Origin: Bacteroidales bacterium Bact_16
GTDB lineage: Bacteria; Bacteroidota; Bacteroidia; Bacteroidales; UBA932
Assembly (NCBI GenBank): GCA_001602885.1
Contig: LUZH01000113.1
Location: forward strand, 1 to 17,474
Direction of reading: 5' to 3'
Length of the DNA stretch: 17,474 nucleotides
Below the pieces are notes generated by a model. That model saw only the letters and a list, made by a program, of their open reading frames with translations, was not told the origin of the DNA and did no database searches. This document shows positions 1 to 6,856 of this stretch, in pieces; within the stretch, counting starts at the first letter, position 1, and each line of letters opens with the position of its first letter. Made by a program: the position numbers and the translations under genes.

Positions 1-885
1 GTGGACTGCATCAAGAAGGGCGCCTTCGACTTCGTGCAGAAGCCGCTGGACCTCAACCGCGTGCTCATCACGATCAAGAACGCCACGGACAAGGTCAGCC
101 TGACCACGCAGAACAAGGCCCTCAAGAAGAAGGTCTACGGCGCCGACATGATCGGCGAGTCCGAGCCGATGCAGCATATCCGCGAGATGATCTCCAAGGT
201 GGCGCCCACCGACGCTCGCGTGCTGGTGATCGGGCCCAACGGCTCCGGCAAGGAGCTGGTGGCCCGCAATCTCCACCAGCTGAGCAACCGCAGTGCGATG
301 CCGTTCGTGGAGGTGAACTGCGCGGCCATCCCGAGCGAGCTCATCGAGAGCGAGCTGTTCGGCCACGAGAAGGGCTCCTTCACGTCTGCTATCAAGCAGC
401 ACAAGGGCAAGTTCGAGCAGGCCGACGGCGGCACGCTCTTCCTTGACGAGATCGGCGACATGAGCCTCGCCGCGCAGGCCAAGGTGCTGCGCGTGCTGCA
501 GGAGAAGAAGCTCTCCCGCGTGGGCTCCGACAAGGACATCGAGGTGGACGTCCGCGTGATCGCGGCGACCAACAAGGACCTGCAGGCCGAGATCGAGAAG
601 GGCAATTTCCGCGAGGACCTCTATCACCGCCTGAGCGTGATCGTCTTCCGGGTGCCGTCGCTGGACGAGCGCCGCGACGACATCCCGCTGCTGGTCAAGC
701 ACTTCCTGGCGAAATACACCGAGGGCGGCAAGACCCGCAGCTTCTCGCCCGAGGCCGTGGAGCTGCTGAAGCAGAAGCACTGGCCCGGCAACATCCGCGA
801 GCTGGACAACGTGGTGGACCGCCTGCTGATCCTCGGCGGCGAACCCGTCTCCGCCGACGACGTCAAGACCTACGTCAATCTCTGA
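1..885 (+). CDS. Sigma-54 activator-type response regulator, NtrC/NtrX-like, 5' end cut by window
   Basis: This is a response regulator with an AAA+ sigma-54-activating domain. The first ~28 residues are the end of a receiver domain (KKGAFDFVQKPL, with the conserved Lys before Pro), so the gene begins upstream and the GTG at base 1 is probably not the start. In fragment numbering, Walker A is GPNGSGKE (78-85), the sigma-54 contact loop is GSFTSA (125-130) instead of GAFTGA, Walker B is LFLDEI (146-151), and the arginine-finger region FREDLYHR is 203-210. The protein stops about 30 residues after the WPGNIREL motif, so the usual C-terminal Fis-type HTH is absent. Similar HTH-less regulators are, as I recall, common in Bacteroidota. 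It should act in the cytoplasm on sigma-54 RNA polymerase, possibly without binding an enhancer itself. The NtrY-like kinase at 8422-11925 is a plausible partner (inference). Its end overlaps the convergent gene at 875 by 11 bases. Confidence 0.9.
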   Translation: MDCIKKGAFDFVQKPLDLNRVLITIKNATDKVSLTTQNKALKKKVYGADMIGESEPMQHIREMISKVAPTDARVLVIGPNGSGKELVARNLHQLSNRSAMPFVEVNCAAIPSELIESELFGHEKGSFTSAIKQHKGKFEQADGGTLFLDEIGDMSLAAQAKVLRVLQEKKLSRVGSDKDIEVDVRVIAATNKDLQAEIEKGNFREDLYHRLSVIVFRVPSLDERRDDIPLLVKHFLAKYTEGGKTRSFSPEAVELLKQKHWPGNIRELDNVVDRLLILGGEPVSADDVKTYVNL

Positions 886-1651
886 CGACGGTGGCGCCGC
901 GGCGGGAGAAGCGGCGGGCCTCGGCGTCGGTGAAGCGGCCGTCGGCGGGGCCTTTGTAGCGGCTCCGCTCGTAGTAGAAGAGCTCGTGGGTGTCGGCCGA
1001 GATGAGCATCTTGTAGCAGAAGGTGTTGAAGCTGACTTGCACAGGCGCGATGGTGATGCCGAGCAGGGCGTCCGCTTTCTCTTCCAGATAGGCTTCGTCG
1101 GCCGCATCGGGATCCAGATAGACCGTCTTTCCTTTCAGCCGGAGGCCGTTGCTGGCCTCGAGGCCGCCGTAGGCCACTTTGTCGGAGAGGATCGCCTGCT
1201 CGACGAAGTGCTGGATGATGTCCAGGAAGGCGCCCATGAAGACGAGCTCGCGGCCGGTGGGGTCGTCCACGCTTGCCATCGGCATGCGGACGACCTCGAA
1301 GGCCTGCTTGAGCTGGTCTTTCTCGCCTTCTTTGCCGCCCTTGGAGAGGGTCAGGTAGGCGATGCCTTCCTCCTGGAGGAGGGTGAGGAAATAGTAGTCT
1401 GAGGAGTGGATGAGCCGGGCGTATTCTTCCTGGGTGCAGAACTCGAAGGGAGAAATCCGCCAGTGGACGGCGATCTCCTCGCGCAGGGTCAGCTCCAGGA
1501 AGGAATGGCCTTCCAGGACGACCTTGGTGGTCTTGGTGGGGAAGTCCGCCAGCCGCATCTTGCGCGTGTAGAACTTGCCCTGGCCGGAAGCCGGCAGGGA
1601 AGAAACCAGGATGAGGATTGCGACAAAAAGATGGACCAAACGGCTTTTCAT
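875..1651 (-). CDS. Exported protein of unknown function (258 aa)
   Basis: I do not recognise a named family. The frame can be opened from a TTG at 1669, but the ATG at 1651 is the better start: it gives a classic signal peptide (MKSR, then a hydrophobic run, then SLPASGQG), and a Bacteroidota -7 box lies five bases upstream. The mature protein would be about 230 residues, with no other membrane segment. It contains aromatic stretches such as HSSDYYFLTLL and a segment rich in Lys and Gly (SKGGKEGEKDQ). The C-terminus is basic (ARRFSRRGATVVRD). The layout recalls exported hypothetical proteins of Bacteroidales, but that is memory and was not searched. It is divergent from dnaX across 39 bases and convergent with the response regulator, with no terminator hairpin seen between the two ends. 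Confidence 0.8.
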   Translation of the reverse strand: MKSRLVHLFVAILILVSSLPASGQGKFYTRKMRLADFPTKTTKVVLEGHSFLELTLREEIAVHWRISPFEFCTQEEYARLIHSSDYYFLTLLQEEGIAYLTLSKGGKEGEKDQLKQAFEVVRMPMASVDDPTGRELVFMGAFLDIIQHFVEQAILSDKVAYGGLEASNGLRLKGKTVYLDPDAADEAYLEEKADALLGITIAPVQVSFNTFCYKMLISADTHELFYYERSRYKGPADGRFTDAEARRFSRRGATVVRD

Positions 1652-1656
1652 TGAAG

Positions 1657-1664
1657 CAAAGTTA
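1657..1664 (-). promoter_or_regulatory. Predicted -7 box for the exported protein gene
   Basis: On the minus strand the sequence reads TAACTTTG, matching the Bacteroidota -7 consensus TAnnTTTG. Only CTTCA separates it from the ATG at 1651, so transcription would start at or almost at the start codon. No clear -33 TTG lies at the usual spacing (a TTA is near), which lowers confidence. It overlaps the region used by the divergent dnaX promoter. Confidence 0.5.
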
Positions 1665-1676
1665 CGCAAAAATCAT

Positions 1677-1684
1677 TACATTTG
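1677..1684 (+). promoter_or_regulatory. Predicted -7 box for dnaX
   Basis: TACATTTG matches TAnnTTTG. Six bases (TAAACT) separate it from the dnaX ATG at 1691, predicting a leaderless or nearly leaderless mRNA. The nearest TTG upstream (1651-1653) is 23 bases away, a little further than usual. No Shine-Dalgarno sequence fits between box and start. Confidence 0.5.
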
Positions 1685-1690
1685 TAAACT

Positions 1691-3604
1691 ATGTCAGACT
1701 ACGTCGTATCAGCTCGCAAGTACCGTCCCGACTCTTTCGAGTCGCTGATCGGACAGGACAACATCGCGCGGACCCTCAAGAATTCGATCCAGCGCGGGCA
1801 GCTCGCGCACGCTTATCTCTTCTGCGGCCCGCGGGGCGTGGGCAAGACGAGCGCCGCGCGTATCTTCGCCAAGACCATCAACTGCGCCAACCCCGGGCCT
1901 GACCTCGAGCCCTGCGGCGAGTGCGACTCCTGCCGCTCGTTCGCGGAGGGCCGGTCGTACTGCATCCACGAACTGGATGCGGCGTCCAACAACGGCGTGG
2001 ACGACATCAAGAACCTGATGGACCAGGTGCAGATTCCGCCGCAGGTGGGCCGCTACTCGGTCTATATCATCGACGAGGTGCACATGCTCTCCGCGTCGGC
2101 CTTCAACGCCTTCCTCAAGACGCTCGAGGAGCCGCCGGCACACGCAATCTTCATCCTCGCCACCACGGAGAAGCACAAGATCCTCCCGACCATCCTGAGC
2201 CGCTGCCAGACCTACGATTTCAACCGCATCGGCGTGCCGGACATCGTCCGCAACCTCAAGGACATCGCGGGCAAGGAAGGCATCACGGCCGACGACAAGG
2301 CGCTGCACGTCATCGCGCAGAAGGCCGACGGCGCCATGCGCGACGCCCTCACGCTCTTCGACCAGTCGGTCGCGTTCTGCGGCACGGACCTCCGCTACGA
2401 GGATGTGATCCGCAACCTCGGCGTGCTGGATTATGAATATGGTTTCAAGCTGGTGGACGCATCGCTCGCCGGCGACTACGCCTCGGCGCTGCTCCTGTTC
2501 AACGACGTCCTCGCGAAGGGCTTCAATGCGCAGCATTTCGTGGCGGCGGTGAGTTCGCACCTGCGCGACCTGCTCGTCAGCCGCACGGGCGGCCTGGAGG
2601 CCCTGCTGGACCTGCCGGATTCGCTGCGGGCGAAGTACCGGGAGCAGGGAGAGCGCTGCAGCGTCAAGTGGCTGTACGACGCCCTCGGCGTCACGACAGC
2701 CTGCGAGGCCGGCTACCGCCTCGCCACCAACCCCCGTCTGCATATCGAATTCGCCCTGATGAAGCTGGCGTTCCTGCAGAACCAGCCTGCAGCTCAGCAG
2801 GCTCCTGAGACATCTGGCGTTGCCGGAATTCGTGCGCGGGCGCACGCGAGCGATAGCGCTCTGCGTGCCATCCCCCTTGAGGGGGTGCAGGGGGTGAAAG
2901 CAGATTCGTCTGCGAAGCAGACGGGTGGCCACGGTTTCCAGGAGCAGCACTCCGCTGCCGCCCCGAAAAAAACCGCAGCAGATACAGAAAAGATAGAAAT
3001 CCCCGTTGAGCAGCCGGCCACGGCGGGCAACAGCTCCGTCAGCCAGCCGGCCCCGGAGAGCAAGCCGACCCCGGAGAGCAAGCCTGCACCGGAAGAGAAG
3101 CCGGCGACGGAGGAGAAGAAGCCGCGGCGGGCGAAGAAGTCCGCGGCGTCGCTGTCGCTGAGCGCCTTGATGAGCGAGGACGAACCGGAGGTGATGCCCG
3201 CGTCGGAGGAAGTCTCCGAAGGGGAGAAGGCCCTGCCGGGCGACGAAGAACTGGCTGCGAAGTGGACGGACCTGGCGGCGCAGTACACCGGCCAGCCCCG
3301 CCTCGCCAACGCCCTGACCAACGCCAACCTGTCCTTCGGCGAAGAAGCCGGCCGCAAGGTCGTCTACTTCACCGTGACCAACGAAGCCCAGAAGAAATGG
3401 ATCGAGGAGCGGGTCCTCCGCGACCTCGAAGGCCGTTTCTCCAAGATCGTGGACTGCGGCAAGATCCGCCTGGAGCCCACCGTGGTGCCGGAAGAGGAGC
3501 AGGGCAAGCGCATCTATATGCCTTCCGAGAAGGCAGAAGACCTGATGAGCAAGAATGAAGAAGTCCGCAACCTGGTGGTGGACCTCGCACTGGATATCAA
3601 ATAA
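1691..3604 (+). CDS. dnaX: DNA polymerase III subunit gamma/tau
   Basis: DnaX is the AAA+ motor of the clamp loader, which loads the sliding clamp at replication forks. The N-terminal ~370 residues are clear: Walker A GPRGVGKT (46-53), a zinc module with Cys65, 75, 78 and 81, Walker B IIDEVHML (126-133), and the FLKTLEEPP, LATTEKHKILPTILSRCQ sensor region. From about 370 to 520 runs a low-complexity linker of Ala, Pro, Glu and Lys with short repeats (PESKPTPESKPAPEEK), then a C-terminal part (about 525-637) typical of a tau-like tail that ends without a recognised motif. The linker includes an unusual hairpin-rich stretch at 2831-2923. The ATG at 1691 is supported by the promoter just upstream and by the usual N-terminus (YVVSARKYRPDSFESLIGQ). 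lptB follows after 9 bases, probably in the same transcript. I saw no slippery A-run for gamma frameshifting beyond a seven-A run near 2967, in the linker. Confidence 0.97.
   Translation: MSDYVVSARKYRPDSFESLIGQDNIARTLKNSIQRGQLAHAYLFCGPRGVGKTSAARIFAKTINCANPGPDLEPCGECDSCRSFAEGRSYCIHELDAASNNGVDDIKNLMDQVQIPPQVGRYSVYIIDEVHMLSASAFNAFLKTLEEPPAHAIFILATTEKHKILPTILSRCQTYDFNRIGVPDIVRNLKDIAGKEGITADDKALHVIAQKADGAMRDALTLFDQSVAFCGTDLRYEDVIRNLGVLDYEYGFKLVDASLAGDYASALLLFNDVLAKGFNAQHFVAAVSSHLRDLLVSRTGGLEALLDLPDSLRAKYREQGERCSVKWLYDALGVTTACEAGYRLATNPRLHIEFALMKLAFLQNQPAAQQAPETSGVAGIRARAHASDSALRAIPLEGVQGVKADSSAKQTGGHGFQEQHSAAAPKKTAADTEKIEIPVEQPATAGNSSVSQPAPESKPTPESKPAPEEKPATEEKKPRRAKKSAASLSLSALMSEDEPEVMPASEEVSEGEKALPGDEELAAKWTDLAAQYTGQPRLANALTNANLSFGEEAGRKVVYFTVTNEAQKKWIEERVLRDLEGRFSKIVDCGKIRLEPTVVPEEEQGKRIYMPSEKAEDLMSKNEEVRNLVVDLALDIK
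2831..2923. repeat. Cluster of four hairpins inside the dnaX linker, possible inserted repeat element
   Basis: Within 93 bases there are four consecutive inverted repeats: CGTGCG (2831-2836) with CGCACG (2841-2846); GAGCG (2848-2852) with CGCTC (2857-2861); CCCCC (2872-2876) with GGGGG (2881-2885); and CGTCTGC (2907-2913) with GCAGACG (2917-2923). The last can also refold as GCAGA-TTCG-TCTGC at 2900-2913. The encoded peptide (RARAHASDSALRAIPLEG and onward) differs from the Pro/Glu/Lys-rich linker after it. Such a run is unusual for coding DNA and resembles dispersed intergenic repeats; insertion is an inference. Confidence 0.5.
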
Positions 3605-3613
3605 GAGTAGGAG

Positions 3614-4393
3614 ATGAAACTTCGCTGCGAAAACCTGGTCAAGAAATATGGCGTCCGCACGGTCGTCAAAGGCGTTTCGATGGAAGTGGAGCAGGGCGAG
3701 ATCGTCGGCTTCCTCGGTCCCAACGGCGCCGGCAAGACCACCAGCTTCTATATGATCACCGGCCAGATCGTCCCGAACGACGGCCGCGTCTTCCTGGACG
3801 ACGAAGAGATCACCGGACTTCCGATGTACCAGCGCGCCCAGAAAGGCATCGGCTACCTGCCGCAGGACGCCTCCGTGTTCCGCAAGATGAGCGTCGAGGA
3901 CAACATCGTGTCCGTGATGGAGATGCGCGGCATCCCGCGCGCCGAGCGCGAAAGACGCCTGGAGTCGCTGATCGACGAATTCAACCTCTCCAAGGTCCGC
4001 AAATCGCTGGGCATCCAGCTCTCCGGCGGCGAGCGGCGCCGCTGCGAGATCGCCCGCGCCCTCGCCATCGACCCCAAGTTCATCCTGCTGGACGAGCCGT
4101 TCGCCGGCGTCGACCCGATCGCCGTCGAAGACATCCAGTACATCATCGCCAAGCTCAAATACCGAAACATCGGCGTCATCATCACCGACCACAACGTCGG
4201 CGAGACCCTCGCCATCACGGACCGCGCCTACCTGCTCTACGAGGGCACCATCCTCCAGCAGGGCACGCCCGAAGCCCTCGCCGCGGACGAAGACGTCCGC
4301 ACCAAATACCTCGGCTCGGGCTTCGTCCTCAAGCGCTCCGTCTCCGTCGAGCGCGCCCGCGCCGAATACGAACGGCAAAAAACGTCCGAGTAA
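3614..4393 (+). CDS. lptB: LPS export ABC transporter ATP-binding protein LptB
   Basis: LptB is the cytoplasmic ATPase of the LptB2FG transporter, which extracts lipopolysaccharide from the inner membrane and drives it to the outer membrane. Motifs are in order: Walker A GPNGAGKT (35-42), Q-loop region YLPQDASVF, signature LSGGERR (136-142), Walker B FILLDEP (156-162) followed by the LptB-typical FAGVDPIAV, and the switch histidine H193 in IITDHNV. At 259 residues it is slightly longer than the E. coli protein (241), due to a charged C-terminal tail ([16 protein letters not shown]). It starts nine bases after dnaX; an AGGAG touches the ATG directly, too close to be a standard Shine-Dalgarno. 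Partner genes lptF and lptG are not in this window. Confidence 0.95.
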   Translation: MKLRCENLVKKYGVRTVVKGVSMEVEQGEIVGFLGPNGAGKTTSFYMITGQIVPNDGRVFLDDEEITGLPMYQRAQKGIGYLPQDASVFRKMSVEDNIVSVMEMRGIPRAERERRLESLIDEFNLSKVRKSLGIQLSGGERRRCEIARALAIDPKFILLDEPFAGVDPIAVEDIQYIIAKLKYRNIGVIITDHNVGETLAITDRAYLLYEGTILQQGTPEALAADEDVRTKYLGSGFVLKRSVSVERARAEYERQKTSE

Positions 4394-4413
4394 GCGAAGA
4401 ATACTGCTTCTTT

Positions 4414-4434
4414 CAGTCTTCCTGCAAAAGACTG
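4414..4434 (+). terminator. Short hairpin after lptB, weak terminator candidate
   Basis: CAGTCTT (4414-4420) pairs with AAGACTG (4428-4434) around a seven-base loop, 20 bases after the lptB stop. There is no T-run behind it, so termination is uncertain. It marks the start of the AT-rich island. Confidence 0.3.
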
Positions 4435-4469
4435 TTGCGACAAGTCTGAACACCGTGGTACTTCGAGTC

Positions 4470-4511
4470 CACAAAGCGAGTTAGGTTATATCGTGCCTGG
4501 CTCGCTTTGTG
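4470..4511. repeat. Perfect 11-bp inverted repeat on the left of the nuclease ORF
   Basis: CACAAAGCGAG (4470-4480) and CTCGCTTTGTG (4501-4511) are exact reverse complements with a 20-base loop. The right arm ends about 20 bases before the most likely start codon of the nuclease ORF, so it could be a leader hairpin, an operator, or a cassette end. Its arms contain AAAGCG, as do those of the inverted repeat on the other side of the gene. Confidence 0.6.
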
Positions 4512-4532
4512 TTTATATGGATAATGTTGATT

Positions 4533-4994
4533 ATGAGTGATCTGTTTGCTTATTATGAGAAACCTCTGCGCGAGTTCCTCCTTGATGCGGTCAAGGAAAG
4601 GGCTTCCCTTGTCAAGATTGTAATCCAATATGCCGATCTGGAATTGATAGAATCTTTAGCGGGGGTATGCCCTGCTGTCAGCGTTGATTTCAAGCACGTG
4701 CTGGACAACTACGCCGTGCGCCATACGATGATGAAACATGCGAGCGAGAAAGAAGCGTCCCGTGGGCAGGTACGTGTTGAAATAGATGATTTCCTGATGC
4801 TCCCCGAAATCCTGACGGAGTATGACGCCATAACCCTGACAAGCCGGAATGGAAAGCAAATCATAATCTACGAAAAAAGCTATGCGACCTATACCTGCCA
4901 CCTTGTCGAAGAAATCCGGAAGGGGCGGAAAGAACTGGCCGTCATAACCCTCTATAAAACGAGAAAGGGAAGACTCACCGGCGCTGATAGTTGA
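4533..4994 (+). CDS. PBECR-like (barnase/EndoU/colicin/RelE-like) nuclease domain protein
   Basis: This is a 153-residue ORF in markedly AT-rich DNA; 4501-4560 has 19 G/C of 60, against 46 of 60 at 4021-4080 in lptB. The pattern resembles the phage-associated PBECR nuclease-like domains: a histidine-rich helix (HVLDNYAVRHTMMKH), then RGQVRVEIDDFLMLPEIL, a beta-strand pair around NGKQIIIYEK, and a C-terminal EEIRKGRKELAVITLYKTRKG. Such domains are often fused to phage head proteins; here the domain stands alone after ~55 N-terminal residues. No signal peptide is seen. The start is uncertain: the frame opens at GTG 4509, with ATGs at 4524 and 4533 and no Shine-Dalgarno. It could be a free toxin or RNA-processing enzyme, or a leftover from a mobile element. 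No antitoxin ORF is visible beside it. The family call is from memory of the motif pattern. Confidence 0.6.
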   Translation: MSDLFAYYEKPLREFLLDAVKERASLVKIVIQYADLELIESLAGVCPAVSVDFKHVLDNYAVRHTMMKHASEKEASRGQVRVEIDDFLMLPEILTEYDAITLTSRNGKQIIIYEKSYATYTCHLVEEIRKGRKELAVITLYKTRKGRLTGADS

Positions 4995-5029
4995 ACTACG
5001 CTATTTCCGGATTCGTCTCCCTTCTTCTG

Positions 5030-5060
5030 CAAAGGTAACGCTTTTTCTTTTAATCACAAA
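5030..5060 (-). promoter_or_regulatory. Bacteroidota promoter on the minus strand, antisense to the nuclease ORF
   Basis: On the minus strand a -33 TTTG (5057-5060) is separated by 19 bases from TACCTTTG (5030-5037), matching the consensus closely. Transcription would start near 5024 and run leftward, antisense to the 3' end of the nuclease ORF. No credible minus-strand gene follows. The box overlaps the left arm of the inverted repeat at 5034-5084. Confidence 0.5.
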
Positions 5061-5084
5061 TCTTCAATATCATAAAGCGTTACC
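5034..5084. repeat. Perfect 11-bp inverted repeat on the right of the nuclease ORF
   Basis: GGTAACGCTTT (5034-5044) and AAAGCGTTACC (5074-5084) are exact reverse complements with a 29-base AT-rich loop, 40 bases after the nuclease stop. There is no T-run after it on the plus strand. Together with the repeat at 4470-4511 it brackets the foreign-looking ORF. Confidence 0.6.
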
Positions 5085-5106
5085 GTAATCGTGGCGGAGG
5101 CAGGAA

Positions 5107-5137
5107 TTGGAGATGAAAGCAAAAAAAGGTATATTTG
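5107..5137 (+). promoter_or_regulatory. Promoter of cmk-ispH
   Basis: TTG (5107-5109), a 20-base spacer and TATATTTG (5130-5137) form a full Bacteroidota promoter. The predicted start near 5144 leaves a leader of about 24 bases before the cmk ATG at 5168. Confidence 0.7.
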
Positions 5138-5167
5138 TCATCTATACTGAACCTGAGACCACACATT

Positions 5168-5902
5168 ATGCGGATTCCTGATATTACCATTGCCGTTGAC
5201 GGCTATTCTTCTACCGGCAAGAGCACGTTCGCGCGGCTTATCGCGCAGGCTTTCGACTTCCTGTACCTGGATTCCGGCGCGATGTATCGCGGCGTGACGC
5301 TCTATGCGCAGGAGCTCGGCCTGATCTCGCCGGACAACATCATCGATCCGGCGCTGGAGAAGGCCCTGGAGACGCTCGACCTGCATTTCGGGCAGGGCAC
5401 CGTCCTCTTCATGGGCGAGCGCAACATCGAGAAACTGATCCGTACGATGGAGGTTTCCTCGCAGGTCAGCCCCATCGCCACCGTGCCCTACGTGCGCCAG
5501 TACGTCGACCGCCGGCTGCACGAATTCTCCGCCGCCGGCCGCGTCGTGATGGACGGCCGCGACATCGGCACCACCGTCTTCCCGCACGCCGAGCTCAAGA
5601 TCTTCATGACCGCCCGGCCGGAGGTGCGCGCGCAGCGCCGCTTCGACGAGCTGGCCGCCAAGGGCGAGAACCCCGTCTTCGAGGAGGTCCTCAAGAACCT
5701 CCAGGAGCGCGACTATATCGACTCGCACCGCGAAGCTTCCCCGCTTCGCCGCGCGGCGGACTCGTTCGAGCTGAACAATTCCGACATGGGCCTTACGGAG
5801 GAGATCGCATGGGTGGAAGGGCTCATCCGCGGCAAGTTCGGCCTGCTGGATGCGCCGGAAGAGATCCCCGGGCTCGGGAAGGACGCAAACTCAACAATAT
5901 GA
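5168..5902 (+). CDS. cmk: Cytidylate (CMP) kinase
   Basis: Cmk phosphorylates CMP and dCMP with ATP to give the diphosphates, feeding RNA, DNA and phospholipid synthesis in the cytoplasm. The P-loop GYSSTGKST is at residues 12-20, followed by YLDSGAMYRGVTLYA. The CMP-kinase block MDGRDIGTTVFP and the lid-type segment RDYIDSHREASPLRRAADSFELNN are present. At 244 residues it is normal to slightly long; the extra length is a C-terminal tail after LIRGKFG. The frame opens from a TTG at 5135, but that lies inside the promoter's -7 box, so the ATG at 5168 is preferred. Its stop overlaps the ispH start (ATGA), suggesting translational coupling. Confidence 0.95.
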   Translation: MRIPDITIAVDGYSSTGKSTFARLIAQAFDFLYLDSGAMYRGVTLYAQELGLISPDNIIDPALEKALETLDLHFGQGTVLFMGERNIEKLIRTMEVSSQVSPIATVPYVRQYVDRRLHEFSAAGRVVMDGRDIGTTVFPHAELKIFMTARPEVRAQRRFDELAAKGENPVFEEVLKNLQERDYIDSHREASPLRRAADSFELNNSDMGLTEEIAWVEGLIRGKFGLLDAPEEIPGLGKDANSTI

Positions 5903-6792
5903 TCCAGGTCGAGATCGACCCCCATTCAGGATTTTGCGGCGGTGTGATCCGCGCCATCAGCACGGCGGAGCAGACCCTCGCCGAGGGCGGCCGGCTGTAT
6001 TCGCTCGGCGCCATCGTCCACAACGAAGAAGAACTCGCCCGCCTGGAAGCGCGCGGGCTCGTGACCATCGAGCGGAGCGATCTCCTGCAGATGGACGGGT
6101 CCGTATCGGGCGAATCCCTGCTGATCCGGGCGCACGGCGAGCCGCCCCAGGTCTATGACCGGGTGCGCGGCCTGGGCCTGCGCCTGATCGACTGCACCTG
6201 CCCCGTGGTGCTCGGCCTCCAGAAGGAGATCCGCGAAGCGCACGCCCGTCTGGACGCCTCCGGCGGGCAGGTCGTCATTTTCGGCAAGATCGGCCATCCT
6301 GAAGTCCTCGGCCTCGTGGGCCAGGTGGACGGCGGGGTGACGGTGGTCGAGACGCCCGCCCAATTGCGGGAGAAGATCGCCTCCGGCGACATCCGCCCCG
6401 ACCGCGACATCGAGCTTTTCTCCCAGACCACGATGAGCCCGGAGGGCTACGGGCAGGTCCGCGACGTCCTGCAGGGGGAGATGGGGACGGGCGCCCGCCT
6501 GGCGGTGCACGACACCATCTGCCGGCAGGTCGCGTCCCGCCACCGCGAGCTGTCCGAGTTTGCCCGGGCGCACGACGTGGTCGTGTTCGTGTCCGGGCGC
6601 GAAAGCTCCAACGGAAAGGTCCTGTGCGAGCACTGCCGGCGTGCGAACATCCGCACCTACCACATCGGCTCGGCCGCCGCGTTGCGGCGCGAATGGTTCG
6701 GCCCGGACGACCGCGTGGGCGTCTGCGGAGCCACTTCCACGCCCAAGTGGCTGCTCGAGGAAGTGGCCGCCGCCATCAAAAATTTGCAATAG
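5899..6792 (+). CDS. ispH: 4-hydroxy-3-methylbut-2-enyl diphosphate reductase
   Basis: IspH (LytB) is the last enzyme of the MEP pathway. It reduces HMBPP to IPP and DMAPP using a 4Fe-4S cluster. The three cluster cysteines are visible: C13 in GFCGGV, C101 in DCTCPVV, and the one in DTICRQV. The substrate-binding histidines H41 (AIVHN), H79 (RAHG) and the one in GKIGHPEVLG are also present, as is the C-terminal CGATSTPKWLLEEV. At 297 residues the length fits the family. The ATG at 5899 overlaps the cmk stop by ATGA; the longer frame upstream runs inside cmk and is not used. It shares the cmk promoter. The pairing of ispH with cmk recurs in Bacteroidales, to my recollection. Confidence 0.97.
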   Translation: MIQVEIDPHSGFCGGVIRAISTAEQTLAEGGRLYSLGAIVHNEEELARLEARGLVTIERSDLLQMDGSVSGESLLIRAHGEPPQVYDRVRGLGLRLIDCTCPVVLGLQKEIREAHARLDASGGQVVIFGKIGHPEVLGLVGQVDGGVTVVETPAQLREKIASGDIRPDRDIELFSQTTMSPEGYGQVRDVLQGEMGTGARLAVHDTICRQVASRHRELSEFARAHDVVVFVSGRESSNGKVLCEHCRRANIRTYHIGSAAALRREWFGPDDRVGVCGATSTPKWLLEEVAAAIKNLQ

Positions 6793-6814
6793 TTCAGGCA
6801 ATTCCGTACCTTTG
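6784..6814 (+). promoter_or_regulatory. Promoter of efp
   Basis: TTG (6784-6786), exactly 20 bases, then TACCTTTG (6807-6814) match the Bacteroidota consensus. The -33 element lies inside the last codons of ispH. The start near 6821 gives an AT-rich leader of about 36 bases. Confidence 0.7.
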
Positions 6815-6856
6815 CCCGGTTATTTCGAGTAATTAAAACTTATCAAGAGATATTTT

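Noticed and set aside
1..3. GTG at the first base as a real start codon
   Set aside because: The residues that follow are the end of a receiver domain, so the gene starts upstream of the window.
1709..4474. A 921-residue minus-strand open frame opposite dnaX and lptB
   Set aside because: It is antisense to two well-recognised genes, its product is a low-complexity run of D, A, R, H and L, and it shows no domain. Long antisense frames are expected in GC-rich DNA.
4455..4475. T-arm-like TTCGAGTCC, possible tRNA remnant
   Set aside because: The flanking bases do not form a five-base-pair T-stem, and no acceptor, D or anticodon arms are present nearby.
4656..4901. 81-residue minus-strand frame downstream of the antisense promoter
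   Set aside because: It begins about 120 bases past the predicted start, overlaps the nuclease ORF on the opposite strand, and resembles no protein.
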